NCBI GenBank assembly: GCA_037903355.1
Contig: JBAJFE010000017.1
Span: 360,247 to 424,246 of the forward strand
DNA: 64,000 bases
Reading direction: 5' to 3'
From: Trichuris trichiura
Lineage: Eukaryota > Nematoda > Enoplea > Trichinellida > Trichuridae
Below are positions 12,551 through 23,800 of the stretch, piece by piece. The notes beneath the pieces are model-generated. The model worked only from the letters and a program-made list of their open reading frames with translations, did not search any database and was not told where the DNA came from. The position numbers and the translations under genes were made by a program. Position 1 is the first letter of the stretch, and each line of letters opens with the position of its first letter.

Positions 12551-14976
12551 GGCACAGATTTGCATATTATGTTTCTTTCTATTAATAGATGCTGCATACT
12601 AAATGAATTCCAATATTTAGACATTGAGCACTGTTCCATCAGGTGAGACGTTTCCCAGCTAATGGTTTGCCGACTTGTTAACTTGAACTGTGTCAGCTGC
12701 TGGAGTTTCCTACGATCAGTCGAATAGCGAAGGCACTGAAGATAAGCTTGGCAGTACCTCAACGTCAGAAAAGGAAGTGCGTATTTATGCTAATTAGTTG
12801 ACGCAACAAAACATCGTTTTTTTATTGAAGACTTCCGCGAATGTTAAAAGTAGTATCGAAGTATTCGATGATCCCGAAAGAATAAAACAAGTGAACATGC
12901 TCGAGGACGAAATAAAACGCGTCACTCAGCTTCTGCAAGTACGAGAAAGCGAAACCGAAGGTGATCTTGTTTTTCCAGCTTTCATTTACGACATCCGAAT
13001 TGCGTTGCAGACTTGAAGGCATCGTTGGAGCAAAGGGCGAACGAATGCAAACGTTTGGAAAACGAGTTCGCCTCGTTTCGCTCGGAGATGAATCACCTGC
13101 GCGAAGAGAAGCGCCGTTCGTCAATGCAAGGTTGCAATGAAGTATGCAATATTGGCATAATAATGTTGGACGGGGAATTTTTTTTTATTAATTCAAAAAT
13201 CGCGGCCAACCATTGTAGTAGCAGTGCTACGCTAAGGACTGGCTAATACTTGGCATTTGTCCAAGCTTCACGTTCGTTATGTAGTACGTTTACCGCATAA
13301 GGCAAGACAGCGCCGACACGAGTATCCTTTACGTATCCATTACGCCGGGTTGATATGTATGCATATACAACAGTCCCGGCGGGTTGCTTTAAATGAAGAC
13401 GAACAACTTAAAATGTACAGACTGTAATTTCATAATATTGTTTATTCAAAGCGGTAACGTAAAGTAATGGTGCATGGCTGCGCCCTCCGCATATATGCAA
13501 ATGTATGCAAATTTCTCTGAGTTAAAGGTTGCGCAGTAGCTCTTTGAACGATAGATATAATTCCCTTTTAATCGGAGAGTTGGCCCTCCTCCATTTGCGG
13601 CCTTATTCTATGATGTAAAGCGTACTTTATTTAGGATAATCCCCCCAGCAACTGCAGTAAGCTTTCGTGATCACATGCTCAAGCATTATTAGCTTGGATG
13701 TTGTGATATTGTTTTGAAGAAATAAAATTGGGCAGATTAAAGGCCCGTCCATCGTCGGCATCCGCTATGTCAACTTCCGAGAACACTGAACACTTTTTAG
13801 TGAAGCTCATCTGCTCACGTGAACAACTATATATCACCTCTCTGACTACTTGCACGGCAATATCGGAAGCGCTTAGCATGCTTTTACTTAGGATGCTTTC
13901 GAAAAGCGCGCACCTATTGGTGCTTGAGTCTTTTGCATGCTGTCCCTATGCAATGTATACATGCAGACTGAAGGATCATTAGTTAAATGTAGCGTTAAGT
14001 TCATAAGTGAAAGTTCCAATGGTCAGAGTCCCAAATGGAAGGGTGTTTTCTTCTTGGAAACCCTACTAACGCCTGTTTTCCCATTGGTTCGATATAGGTG
14101 CAAACAAGAACGTTAGCTTAAAAATTCTAGCGTTAGAATCAGTTCACTGCTTTGGAGGCTCAACGGAATTGTTGAGATAATTGCATGTAAGAGAAAAGTA
14201 ATAAGATGCGGAAAAGCGAGTCTTTTTTCTGCCCTGAGCTAACCGGGCTTTGGGGATATGCTTAGCCTATTGTTGGTTCCCTGTTTGAACGATTGCTTCC
14301 TGGGTTGTTATTGTTGTTGTTATTATTATTTATCTTTTTAAAACTCTTTGTTGAAGCTTTTGTCGTCTTAGATTACTTCCAAAAATCAGTGCGTTTCCAC
14401 GGACGACTTGGCAGCTTCGAATGGGTTCATTGCTCGGAACGGTAGCGTGGAGGACGATAACGAGGAAATTGCAAAGTAAGCGTCACTTTTCCCTGGAAAA
14501 CGATTAAATGCTTTCCCGTTTTTTAGGCAACGGCAGCATGTCGCTTTTCTTGAATCAATCATTGCGGACCAACAAGTCAAAATTGAAAATTTGAAAAACC
14601 ATTTTGAAGCCAACCTCAACTTGAACAAGTATACGCACTCGACGCGCGCTTCTCTATGTTAGACCGAATGCTTCAAGCGGTCTTGTTGCTTTTAGTACCG
14701 CGCAAGAGAAGAAAATGACTTATCCAAGAAAGTATTGCGATTTTTGCGAAATTTTCGACAGCCATGAATTGGAGGAATGTGACAAATTTCGTAAGAAGGT
14801 TAATGAATCTTCAAATCACACATCCTACGGTTTTCCACGTGGTCACGAACGTTCCTACTGTACTGCTTGCGAAAGTAAGTTCATACTCGTTGGTTTAGTT
14901 TCCAACCGCCTTATTTCTTCCAGTGTTTGGCCACATAAAAGAGCAGTGCCCCTCCTCAATGCCTGCCATATTGTAA
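4376..14976 (+). CDS. CAP-Gly linker protein, CLIP-170 family (about 20 exons)
   Basis: A microtubule plus-end tracking protein. Early exons 4376-4469, 4562-4767, 4829-4946, 9865-10090 and 10134-10389 agree in phase. CAP-Gly 1 covers [12 protein letters not shown]...[14 protein letters not shown] and continues into [17 protein letters not shown]-Gly 2 covers [20 protein letters not shown]...[23 protein letters not shown] Ser-rich linker and many short coiled-coil exons follow (10594-13140, 14371-14640). The last two exons (to 14874, and 14924-14976) encode two zinc knuckles, [16 protein letters not shown] and [15 protein letters not shown], as in CLIP-170. In that family the CAP-Gly domains bind tubulin and EB1 tails and the knuckles bind dynactin/LIS1. 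My exon sum gives roughly 800-850 residues, shorter than the human protein, mainly in the coil. One coiled-coil intron appears to use a GC donor (after 10692). The exons around 12.1-12.75 kb are the least certain. The 4.9-kb intron 3 holds a Tigger element. Confidence 0.88.
6138..6160 (+). repeat. Tigger left terminal inverted repeat
   Basis: 23 bp, starting CAGTCGGCC and ending TTATCCGCGG. It is the exact reverse complement of 8737-8759 and is preceded by TA. Confidence 0.93.
6624..8413 (-). pseudogene. Tigger (TIGD1-like) transposase, mutated and frameshifted
   Basis: The first ATG ([10 protein letters not shown]) is at 8413. Order: Psq/CENP-B-type helix-turn-helix ([21 protein letters not shown]), second HTH (about residues 85-155), then DDE domain. 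The first catalytic Asp is present in [10 protein letters not shown] (about residue 194) and the third in LLQPLDQG (about 341). The second, normally in a DNAPGH motif, is Val here (IVNAPGH, about 308), which should abolish strand transfer. The frame closes at 7187. The acidic tail continues in other frames (7208-6993, 7123-6893, 6950-6624), so at least two or three further frameshifts follow. A fossil copy. Confidence 0.9.
8737..8759 (-). repeat. Tigger right terminal inverted repeat
   Basis: Perfect inverted partner of 6138-6160, followed by TA. Just inside it lies CCGCGTTGTATAG, which also occurs in direct orientation near the left end (about 6208). Confidence 0.93.
12474..12550 (+). repeat. 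(TTA)n microsatellite in CLIP intron
   Basis: About 25 uninterrupted ATT/TTA units inside an intron of the CLIP gene. On the minus strand it reads as a polyisoleucine run, which is not a real gene. Confidence 0.97.
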
Positions 14977-17004
14977 CGGTTGCTGGAGTATATATTTTGT
15001 AGTTATTGACGTAATACCTGCCTATTGTTGTGCACGTCAGGTTCCATGTACAAATATATGAAGAAACTAGTAACGCTTATTGTAAAATAAAAGCAATCCA
15101 TTTTATTTTACCATTACTAACGTCAACCTTTAGTTCATGAAGTTGCGTATTTATGTTTTAAGAGATGAAGGCTTTCTCCTTCTCCCGCGCACGTAATAGC
15201 GTACAATTCGGTAAGACCCAGGCTAATAATCGCGTCTGTACATGCACTGTTGTGATCTGTGATTTCTGAAACTTTATTAAGCGCGATAAGTATCACACTG
15301 TTTATTCAAATATTGATTTCACCTTTTCTTAAACTTTTTGCAGTCAGCTATTCAAATACGCAGTAGCTTATGTTAAACATGTTCGCTGTTGTCTCAAACG
15401 ATTAAGAGAATGTAGTGAAGCAGCCTGGAAAGGTAAGAAATCAGTGAATAAAGTTTTTTTGTTAGAAAAAAAGGCTCACCGTTCTGCAGTTGGTCATTTG
15501 TGATGCTCATGTACGATAACTTTTTGGCGCGCGTCCCTCTGCAGTGATGCAACTTGAACATGAGCGTTGCCTTTAGGCTTAGGCGAAGGGAAAATGCAAC
15601 CACTGACAGTCGTGTTCTGCCTTTGCGTGAGCGTAAACATAAGGCTTATGTTTTGGCATGTGCTTCAGTAAGAGGAGAACTGAGTAGCTGAAAAAAAAGC
15701 ATGCCAGTTTTCCGTAAGCTTAAGCCCAAATAAAAACGTTACGTCAGACTGCCAGCTGGCAGTGGGGTGAGCGCCGAAAGGCCATCGAACATGAGCATCA
15801 GAAAAATTCAACGGTAGCGTTGGGGTCGGTTATTAAAGACAGCAAAATGGACTGCTTCCATAGGTATCTTTGGCAAAAATGCTTGTAACCATCTGTAAAA
15901 TAGCGCGAATGATTATTCCGGCAATTAAGAGCGAACATGTTGGACGACGTTCTATTGATTTTTAATTGCAGTCGTTCCTGCTTTTTATTCATTTTGTTTA
16001 TAGTAAGCAGATACGTTGAAGCTCAGCTGTAAACAGCTAACAAAAAACAACGCGTTTTCTTAGCGCCTAACCTGAATATCCTACTTTGTACAGTAACCAG
16101 TTCAAATAAACGCTGTAAGTTGACAATCATCTAATTCGAAGCGACTGTATGCTTACAGAGACCGGGTTGATTTGAATTTCCGTTTATGCGTTCACTTAGA
16201 GTTAAAATCAACACGCAGTATTCTTCTAAGGCAGGTGAGTAGCATTTTTGCTTTTATTGGCTTTTAATTGAGCATAGTCTCTAAATTGCACCTACGATAA
16301 GCCCTGTAATAATTGGAAACCTCCATGAGCCCAGAAAAGCTTGAAAATTTAAATTTGAAGCATGCTGCTAGTGATGTGAGAGTTTTCAGCCATTTCCACT
16401 TTAGCAATGAAGTTTCAGCATTATACTCAACCCGACAAGTTTGACCCTAGCTGTAGAGCTCTTATAAGCCAAGAGATGAAACCATTCAGAGAATTCACTG
16501 TTCAGCAAAACTTTGCGATACTATTTAGCAATTTCTAGAGCATAACTGTGTAACGTCTATGTTTTAAGCTAAAAATGAATACATAGCTGCCATTGTCGAA
16601 CAAAATATGTTCAGTGCTAAAACTTCGGAAGCAACAATAAACTATAACTGGCGACATGTAAGTATACGTCAGCAGGCTCCGCCCAAATCGATGAATCTGC
16701 TCCATTTACCTACAAGTAAACTACTACAAAAACAAGACCATAATCATCGTTCATACGGGCAGTGCATTGTTGTAACTGTATTGCTTCGCGCAGACGATTT
16801 AAGGCGGTTGGGCTGCCAGTAAAGTAATGTTTCGATAGCCCATCCGGAGAACAAATCTCCAAAAGGTCCGTAGCGTTAGCCACGCACGTTTCCTATTCAA
16901 ATGCACCATCTTAGTAACAATGATTAGGCGATAACTTCTACTATACCAATGCCAAAGGAATCCATGCAAGCAGTTCATCGTTGCCTGAACGTTCCATAAT
17001 AACT
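14977..17004. other. Intergenic, no gene recognised
   Basis: 3' side of the CLIP gene. AATAAA-like signals occur at about 15087. Small open frames (for example minus 15394-15603 and 15798-15992) lack domains and splice support. The minus-strand gene ending at 17005 would put its 3' untranslated region here. Confidence 0.5.
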
Positions 17005-18498
17005 TCAACCGCACTGATGCCCAAAATGCACCGTATAGGCATGTGAACCTGACCACCCTTCTTCAAAAAAAGCGGGAAAACTGTAGCGAATGATTTCTGT
17101 AAAAGCAGCGCCTACCAAGCAGCCTAAACTTTCGTCGGAGACAACCTTTTTCAGATGGTCAAAACAAAGCTGCAAATTGAAAGTGACATGGCCAAAGTTT
17201 GGCGGCAAATTATGGTTATCTAAAATCGTCGAGAACCTCAAGCATAAACGTTTAAGCGATGATGCGTAGGCTTCTTACAGGCATTTTCGTTCAGATCAAG
17301 GATGACAAATCCGCGTCGATCCACCTGGTCGACGTCGAAGCGAAAAACTGCGATTTTTTCAAAGTCATTGTAGCCCAGAATATCATACTAATTTAAAAAG
17401 TACAGTATATTACCCTTTTTTGTAAACTGAATAGGAAACCTACCGTCGATGACGTGTCTTGGGTAAAAGAAAGCTTCCGTCGTGCGTATTCCATCCGACG
17501 CCGACCTTTTGATACTCGATTTTGACAGTCTCTACTGGGCAATGCACGACTGTAGATTATTAACCTCATGCTGAAATCTGCCGGGACATTTTGACTACGA
17601 ATAAAAAGCGTTTTTTGGGCATAAATTTTGAAATATGTAAATTTATTCTTACAAGCGGAGCACTTCGTCAAACTGTACGTCTGTGTCCAGGCCGTAGACT
17701 ACTGTTTTTAACTGCGTGTCGCATACGTCTTGGTTGAGTTCGAAAAGCGCGAACACGGAGAACATATCAAAACCTAAAGGCTCAACGTCAAAGGTAACAA
17801 TTAAGCGCGAAATTCCATTTATGGCTACCCTGTTTGCCATGAAAGCTCTCGCCGCCACGACAGACCAGTGGAATACGGATAACTAAAAGATAAAAAAAAG
17901 GATGACACATTTGCTTGGCAGGCAGATGCTGTAACAACGTTTTATTTCCATTGAAGGCAGGTCATCTTCGATAACATTCCTGAATGAAGAAAAATTTGAT
18001 TAACGGCTTTCAGTAAGCAATGAAAATAAATAAATGCACCAAACCTGGTCAATCCAACCGGTTGAGAAGACTCGTAGCACTCCAGTCGTCTTTTACTTAT
18101 TATTGAACTCTTGCTCGCCTCTGAAAGCGCGTTATCCGGGTACAACCACCATTGCTGCAAAATTTTTTCAGCTGCGCTTTTCAATCGAGATTCGACCTTG
18201 ATATTTTCCCGCACACTGACACTCTGCAATGACAATGCGTCAGGGGAACGCTGGCAATTGTTTCGAGCAAAATTAGATAATTCAAACGCCTATGAAATGA
18301 GGTAAAATCATTTCGTACATTGTTGCGGCAGGAGCTGCGAACGCTGGGTCGGCACGAGGCGGATTCCGTTTTCCCGCGAATAAAACGGCCGCGCAATTTG
18401 TCTAGGTTGGATCTAGGAAAGCATTTTGTCACTTCGACATATTCTAACGTATAAAAGTCATCAAAGCAACAATCAATAGCGAAAAAGTGAAGCCACAT
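17005..18498 (-). CDS. Unidentified multi-exon gene, minus strand
   Basis: Assembled from splice sites and phase: ATG at 18498 (MWLHFFAIDCC...), then 18289-18045, an exon starting at 17979 (3' edge unclear), 17882-17653, 17549-17444, 17387-17279 and 17219-17005 (TGA). The last four exons join in one frame through GT-AG introns of about 40-110 bp. One segment, RLKSAAEKILQQWWLY, is reminiscent of a calmodulin-binding helix. The C-terminal half (DILGYNDFEKIAVFRFDVDQ; HVTFNLQLCFDHL) looks beta-rich. I recognise no family. The exon that begins at 17979 has an uncertain donor, so the model may be two genes or lack an exon. An apparent stop at 17651-17649 overlaps a good GTAAG donor and is therefore probably intronic. 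Confidence 0.45.
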
Positions 18499-19085
18499 CA
18501 AGGAAAAAACAACCGCTTACCCCGAACTAAATCTACTTGCAATTTTCTGGCGAAGCTTAAGCTTGGAACGAGTAAGAGTTCGACTAAGTCTTAATCGCTT
18601 GGTTTTTTCACTCATTTTCTGGGCAGCAAAACAAAAAATAACATTTTGCTTGTTCGAAGAGCCGCCGTTTAATGATGTGCACGTACAAAGCGACAGTAAA
18701 CCAATAAAAGCAGCAGTTCAGGGTTGCTTGAATAGAAAATCTAGCTTTTATACAGTTTTAAACCATTTCCATTCGATTAATTGTTTCAAATAATATTTTT
18801 TTAAACGCGTGGGTTTAAATTATTTAAATTTAAATCGACATTTTCAATTTTTTTACGCGCAACGAAGTCACGTCTGCCGTAATGTATGCATCACCTTCAC
18901 CCGTAGACAAATTTTGTGCAGCTTTGCATTGCTCCGAATGACGCTGCAGCGCTTTTTCTGCCTAAAAAAGTTGACGTTTGTTTAAGCCAAACCTGCGAAT
19001 CATTCAAGTCATTGTTTGTTGTTTGAACTATTGTTTGGGTGTTAATCGGTTCGTAGCCTTCAATCTCGCTAGTTCGCACGCTGGC

Positions 19086-19780
19086 ATGGAGAACGTAGGG
19101 TATAAGAAGGAAAATTTTTCCTCCGCGAGTCGATCGGCGCTCTCCAAGCATTCGCCCACAAAAACTGGCTCGAGAGCCCGCCGCGGTCTACGACCAGTAT
19201 CTTGCAATCTGGCTGGCAGTAGTCCCGTCTCCAGAAGGCGTGCTTACACTATAAACCATGAGGAGAACATGGAATTTTTTTTTGCCAAGCCAGCCGAAGA
19301 CTCGATCGAGAATGACGATGTGAAAAGTATGTTTCTATTTTCTTTAATTGCGCGTTGCTCTTCGGCATCTTAAAAACATTTTTCGGAATGGAGCTTCCAG
19401 AGGGTCCATCCGTTTGACCAAACCAGTTTTCATTGCTCGTAATGAGCGAGTTTTTGCTTTAAAGCCTTCTTTGCTGAAACTGTTAGCTTTCTTGGCGTTC
19501 TCGAGTAAACAACTTTGTTTGAGCATTCCTGGGCAAGCTCGAAGACTTAGACGAACCAGTCGAACAAGGGCCGCCTTCTCCCGGACCAGACAAGTACGAA
19601 GATATTCTGCCATTTGAGGATCGTCTTTCGCTGTTCCCTTCGTCTGCGTTCGAGAAAATATATACACTGTCTACTCGCGCGGATGAAACTTTGGACATTG
19701 ACGATAATTTGGTTTTCGACGACGAAGACGTTGAAGCGTTGGATGCTGAATTAATCGAATTGACAGATGCTTTGAAATAA
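19086..19780 (+). CDS. Securin-like APC/C substrate (tentative)
   Basis: Exons about 19086-19326, 19394-19443 and 19538-19780 (middle exon edges uncertain). The N terminus is short and basic with a KEN box (YKKENFSS) and a D-box-like RRGLRPVSCN. The C terminus is acidic (DIDDNLVFDDEDVEALDAEL) and contains GPPSPGPDKYEDILPFEDRL. A basic half with KEN and D-box followed by an acidic half with a short hydrophobic/proline segment is the architecture of securin, the separase inhibitor destroyed by APC/C at anaphase. Securins barely conserve sequence, so this rests on layout only. It could be another APC/C target. AATAAA lies at 19858-19863. Confidence 0.45.
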
Positions 19781-20811
19781 TAATGCAAACTAAGTTAGGT
19801 ACAAGCAATAATCTGTGCATGTATTCCATGGGATTTTTTAGTCCAATTATTTCGTCGAATAAACTGCAGGTATATGGCACCCATTGAATTTTACTGCAGC
19901 GGGATGAAGTCTGCCTATTGCAACACCGTTTCTTTCAATTGAATAGTGCGTTCGCGTTTGCTTTATGAAACCGTCACGTTGCAGATCGGCTTCGTTTCAA
20001 TTTCGAAGCAAAACTAGCAAACATTCATCAACATGAAGCTATCCAAAAGTCGAAAAGTTGTCGCGAGGTGCTAATGCGCCTTTAATGTATATATTAATGA
20101 TAGGCAGCGACAAGAAAGAGTTTATCGTTTTTTCTTTAAACAGTATTTTATAATTTGAAAGGGACGATCAGTTTTATTGAATGTCGACTGATTAAGTCCC
20201 GAAAGCTTTGTCTTTTTCTCTATTCAAATGAACGATTGCTCAGTACAACTTATAATATTACAGTACGCGGTTGCATTGTGCTTATCGCCGACTAATGCTG
20301 CTGCTTTTATGCAAATTAGCGATAAGGAAAAATTGTTTTTATTGCCTTTTATCGGACCAAGAATAGTTTTTGACCTGGCGGGAGCTATATTTTCTCGAAT
20401 ACAGTAAATGATAATCAAGTACACTTTTGTTCTAGGCGGAATACCCTACTTTTGCTCTTAATTACCGCGCTATTTTTGAACTAATTTTTAATATCAAATA
20501 ATTTTGCAAATTTCAGCACTCAGACGTTTTCTTCCAACCGTTTAGAACGTTTGATTGCTAAGTTCAAAACATTCAATCAATATGCATGCGCAAACACTTT
20601 TGGCATGGAACTAACTTATTTAAGCAGCTTTGTTGAATTTAATGTTTTAAAATATGTTCACGGCCGCTTTTTGGGGTGGCGCTTTAACGAGAAAATATTT
20701 ATCGGCTTTTGACGATTTAAATGCAGCGGCAGTACGTCGCGTGTCGACCTTTGCTTAATAAACTGATTCTACAAAGAATTAAAAACAGTATTGTATCATT
20801 TTCAAACACGA
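19781..20811. other. Intergenic, possible upstream exon
   Basis: Contains the 3' end of the securin-like gene. A stop-free stretch at about 20520-20711 (reading SNRLERLIAKFKTFNQY) follows a weak acceptor and could be an upstream exon, but there is no supporting domain. Confidence 0.35.
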
Positions 20812-23800
20812 ATGCGGCATAATGTTTACGCGTTGGTTGGCGATGAAGCGGAATGGCGACTTGTCGCCAAGGCAACAGTAGCTTGTTATTGGGCAGTGAA
20901 ATTCGGAGAGCATTTTGGGAAACAATTAATGGATGAAGAAGAAAGTACTTCTAATAGGATGGATACCTCCAAAAAGGAGTGAGTGCATTTTCATTGCTTC
21001 AGCGCTTAAGCGAATGGTACACCGTTGAAGAAATTTATTACAGATATGTCCCGTTTGTTTTCTATAAAAAGAGGCTCCGGAGCTTTCGGGTCATTCGAGT
21101 CCCATCATCAGCGGTCTTAAGTGTAAATATGAATTGTGCCAGCGAGTGCCATCTATCGATTCTGAGGATTTTAAAGCGGGTATTTTAAAGCTTTCTGTTT
21201 GTAGGTTTTTGTATTTGAGTCTGTCAGCGCACTTCTTTTTCTTGTTCCGTATAGCTTCTAGATTGTCTTCGTTGGGTTGTTTCGAACATTTTTCTATGTT
21301 GTTGAGTCACTGTTTTTTCATTTTTGCATTCATTTTCTTCTTCTTCTTCTTTCTTCTTTTTTCTTTTTCTTTCTTTGTTCCATTTATGTTGCAGTTTTGT
21401 CCATTTCTGTTTGTTCTAATTATTTGTTTTTTCTTCTTTCCCGGCTATTCTATTTCATCTGGTGAGAGAGCAACAATTATACCGCGTCACAATATTTGTC
21501 CAAATCCCGCTCATGTCCACTCCTTGATCGCGGTTGTAAGTCATATTGTGTCTAATGTATAGTGCTTCTTTAATTCTTCTTAACCTAAAATTGTTTTCGT
21601 AGCATAAAACTTTTGGTTGGAGTGGTTGAGTGCACTGCGTCGCGTGTTCCACTACAGTAGAGGCTTGTTTGGCTTTCTCCATTGTAATTTTCCGGTCCAC
21701 GATTGGTCTGCCTCGTTGTGTGGTTAGATTGGTACCATTATTGAGTATGGCTTTCGCGTTATTGTAACTTGTGAGTTTTTTTTATGTGTTCGTTAAATCT
21801 ATGCTCTAGGGTGTTTCCTGTTTCACCAATATAAATCCCTGAGCAAGAACATTCAACCGCGTATATTAATCCCGTCTTTTTGTTTTCGGGGATTTTAGTT
21901 TTGTCTGTGCGAAGAATTGCCCTGTGGTTGGGCGAACTTTTGAAAAAGACTCTGAAGCCTAATCTTTTTCCTAATTGGACCATCTTTTCGCCTAAACCTG
22001 CCACATAAGGAATAACCAGACAAATGTCGTGCGGAGTGCTTTGCTCTGGAGACTCACGTGTGCGAAGCTTGTGGTTGAGCACTTAGTTGATAAAGGATTT
22101 AGGATAACCGTTTTTGTAGAAGATTTTTTTAATGTAGTTAATTTCTGGTTGGAGATATTCGGGACTGCATAAATTGAATGCTCTGTCTATCATTCCGGAG
22201 AGGATACCACGCATTACTGATCGTGGGTGATGTGATGAAAAATTGAGGTACTGATCTGTGTGCGTGGGTTTTCTATACACTCTGGTTTTAAGGCCTTCGC
22301 TTGAGCGAATAATTAAGGCGTCTAGAAAGGGCAAGGTTTTGTTATCTTCTTTTTCCATTGTGAAGACTATTTGGTTAGGACGGACGTTGTTGAGGAATTG
22401 TAAAAATTGTTCTTCTTTTCCAGCTTTTATAATGACAAAGATGTCGTCTACGTATCTTTTAAAAAGGCGTGGAGCTATGTGTCTGTCTATAGTTCTGAAC
22501 ATTTGTCTTTCAAAGTTTTCCATAAAGATTTCCGCTAATACAGGGGATAGGGGGCTTCCCATAGGTACTCCGTTAGATTGTTTATAGAACTTGTTATCAA
22601 AAGTGAAGTAATTGCCTTCTTGCATGCAAAACGAGACCAGCTTGACAATGTGAAAGGGATTTAATTTGGTTCTGCTGGGTAGATTTGTGTCCGTGTGGAG
22701 GAGATTGTGTAAGGTCTCTAGGGTATCTGATATTGGGATGCTGGGAAATAAGTCTTTTACATCGTAAATGACTAAAATAATGTCGGGTTCCAAACAATAG
22801 TTTCTTATTTCGTTGACGAGCGTTTTGCTGTTTTTGACAAAGGATGGTTCCTTGCCTGTTAGAGGTTTGATGATCTTACTTAAGTATCTACTGAGTTCAG
22901 TGGTGATGCTGTTAATTGTGGAGACTATCGGTCTTAGCGGGATATCTGGTTTGTGTACTTTTGGGAGACCATAGAGCTCAGGGGGTCTGAAGTTCGATGC
23001 AAACTTAAGATATGTTGTCATTTTGGTGATAGCAGGTTCTTTGGTTTCTGTGGCATATGTAATGAGAAGAGATCGGAGATTTTTTCGGGAAACTTCTGTA
23101 GGGTCGGTTGGTAGGGGGTATAATTGCTGGTGTTCAAGATAGCTGTCAACTTTTCGATGTAGGTGCTTCTGTCAAGTAAGACGATTCTATTCCTTTTATC
23201 TGCTTTGGTTATGATTCTGTTGGGTTGCTTCCTAAGTTTATATAAGCTGTTTATCTCATATCGGCTTAGGTTCGAAGTGGCAGTGAAGTGGTGGCCTAGT
23301 ATCAATGTAGATAAATTACTCTTGATCTGTGTGGCCTTTTGTGTGTCTGACGAATGGTACACCGTTGAGCTAAGATTTAGGAACAGCCAAAAAAATAGCC
23401 TTTTGATCACATGAAGTTCTACGCCGTAGAAATATAGGGAAAAGCAGATTTATAACTCCGTTTTATTTTTTGCTTCCCTCGTTTACAAACGAATTTTACC
23501 GTACTATGCTATGGAATGTGGAAATGCTTAAAATTCTTTTGAATATATCGCGGCATTAATCTGTCGCAGAAACTCGGAGCAGCCCGAACTTCAACAAAAT
23601 GAAGAATCAGCTAAACAAGCAAATACAGCCACGGCTATTCCTTCCGATTCGGAAGTTCGAAAGGGTCAAATCGTTCTTGGAGAAGCTTCAAGTGATGTGG
23701 TTGTTGCCTCCTTGGAACCAGTTGATCCAAGGAATAATCCACCTCCGTTTAAACCCGCTGAAATGTCTGTGAAAAGTCCCGACATTCAAATCGACGAACG

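Larger units (their letters stand above)
21029..23350 (-). mobile_element. Penelope-like element inside TMEM237 intron 1, antisense
   Basis: 2.3 kb between 18-bp direct repeats. Minus-strand order: truncated N-terminal region, RT, GIY-YIG, a C/T-rich stretch (about 21220-21460), hammerhead-like motif (21072-21113), then the 3' end with AACGGGACA and AATAAA-like sequence next to the repeat. The 5' end at 23350 cuts into coding sequence, so the copy is 5'-truncated, as expected for target-primed reverse transcription. Confidence 0.9.

Noticed and set aside
12439..12762. Minus-strand frame encoding a long polyisoleucine run
   Set aside because: It is the (TTA)n microsatellite read in one frame, inside a CLIP intron.
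18045..18289. SK-type potassium channel calmodulin-binding domain
   Set aside because: A short local resemblance (RLKSAAEKILQQWWLY) without any pore or channel membrane segments in the model.
20812..20978. Exon read as the C terminus of ATP synthase subunit g (KATVACYWAVKFGEHFGK)
   Set aside because: Only a faint resemblance. The phase match to the TMEM237 exon at 23570 and the resulting length fit better, though this is not settled.
21277..21465. Phe-rich plus-strand frame
   Set aside because: Low-complexity T/C-rich part of the PLE 3' region.
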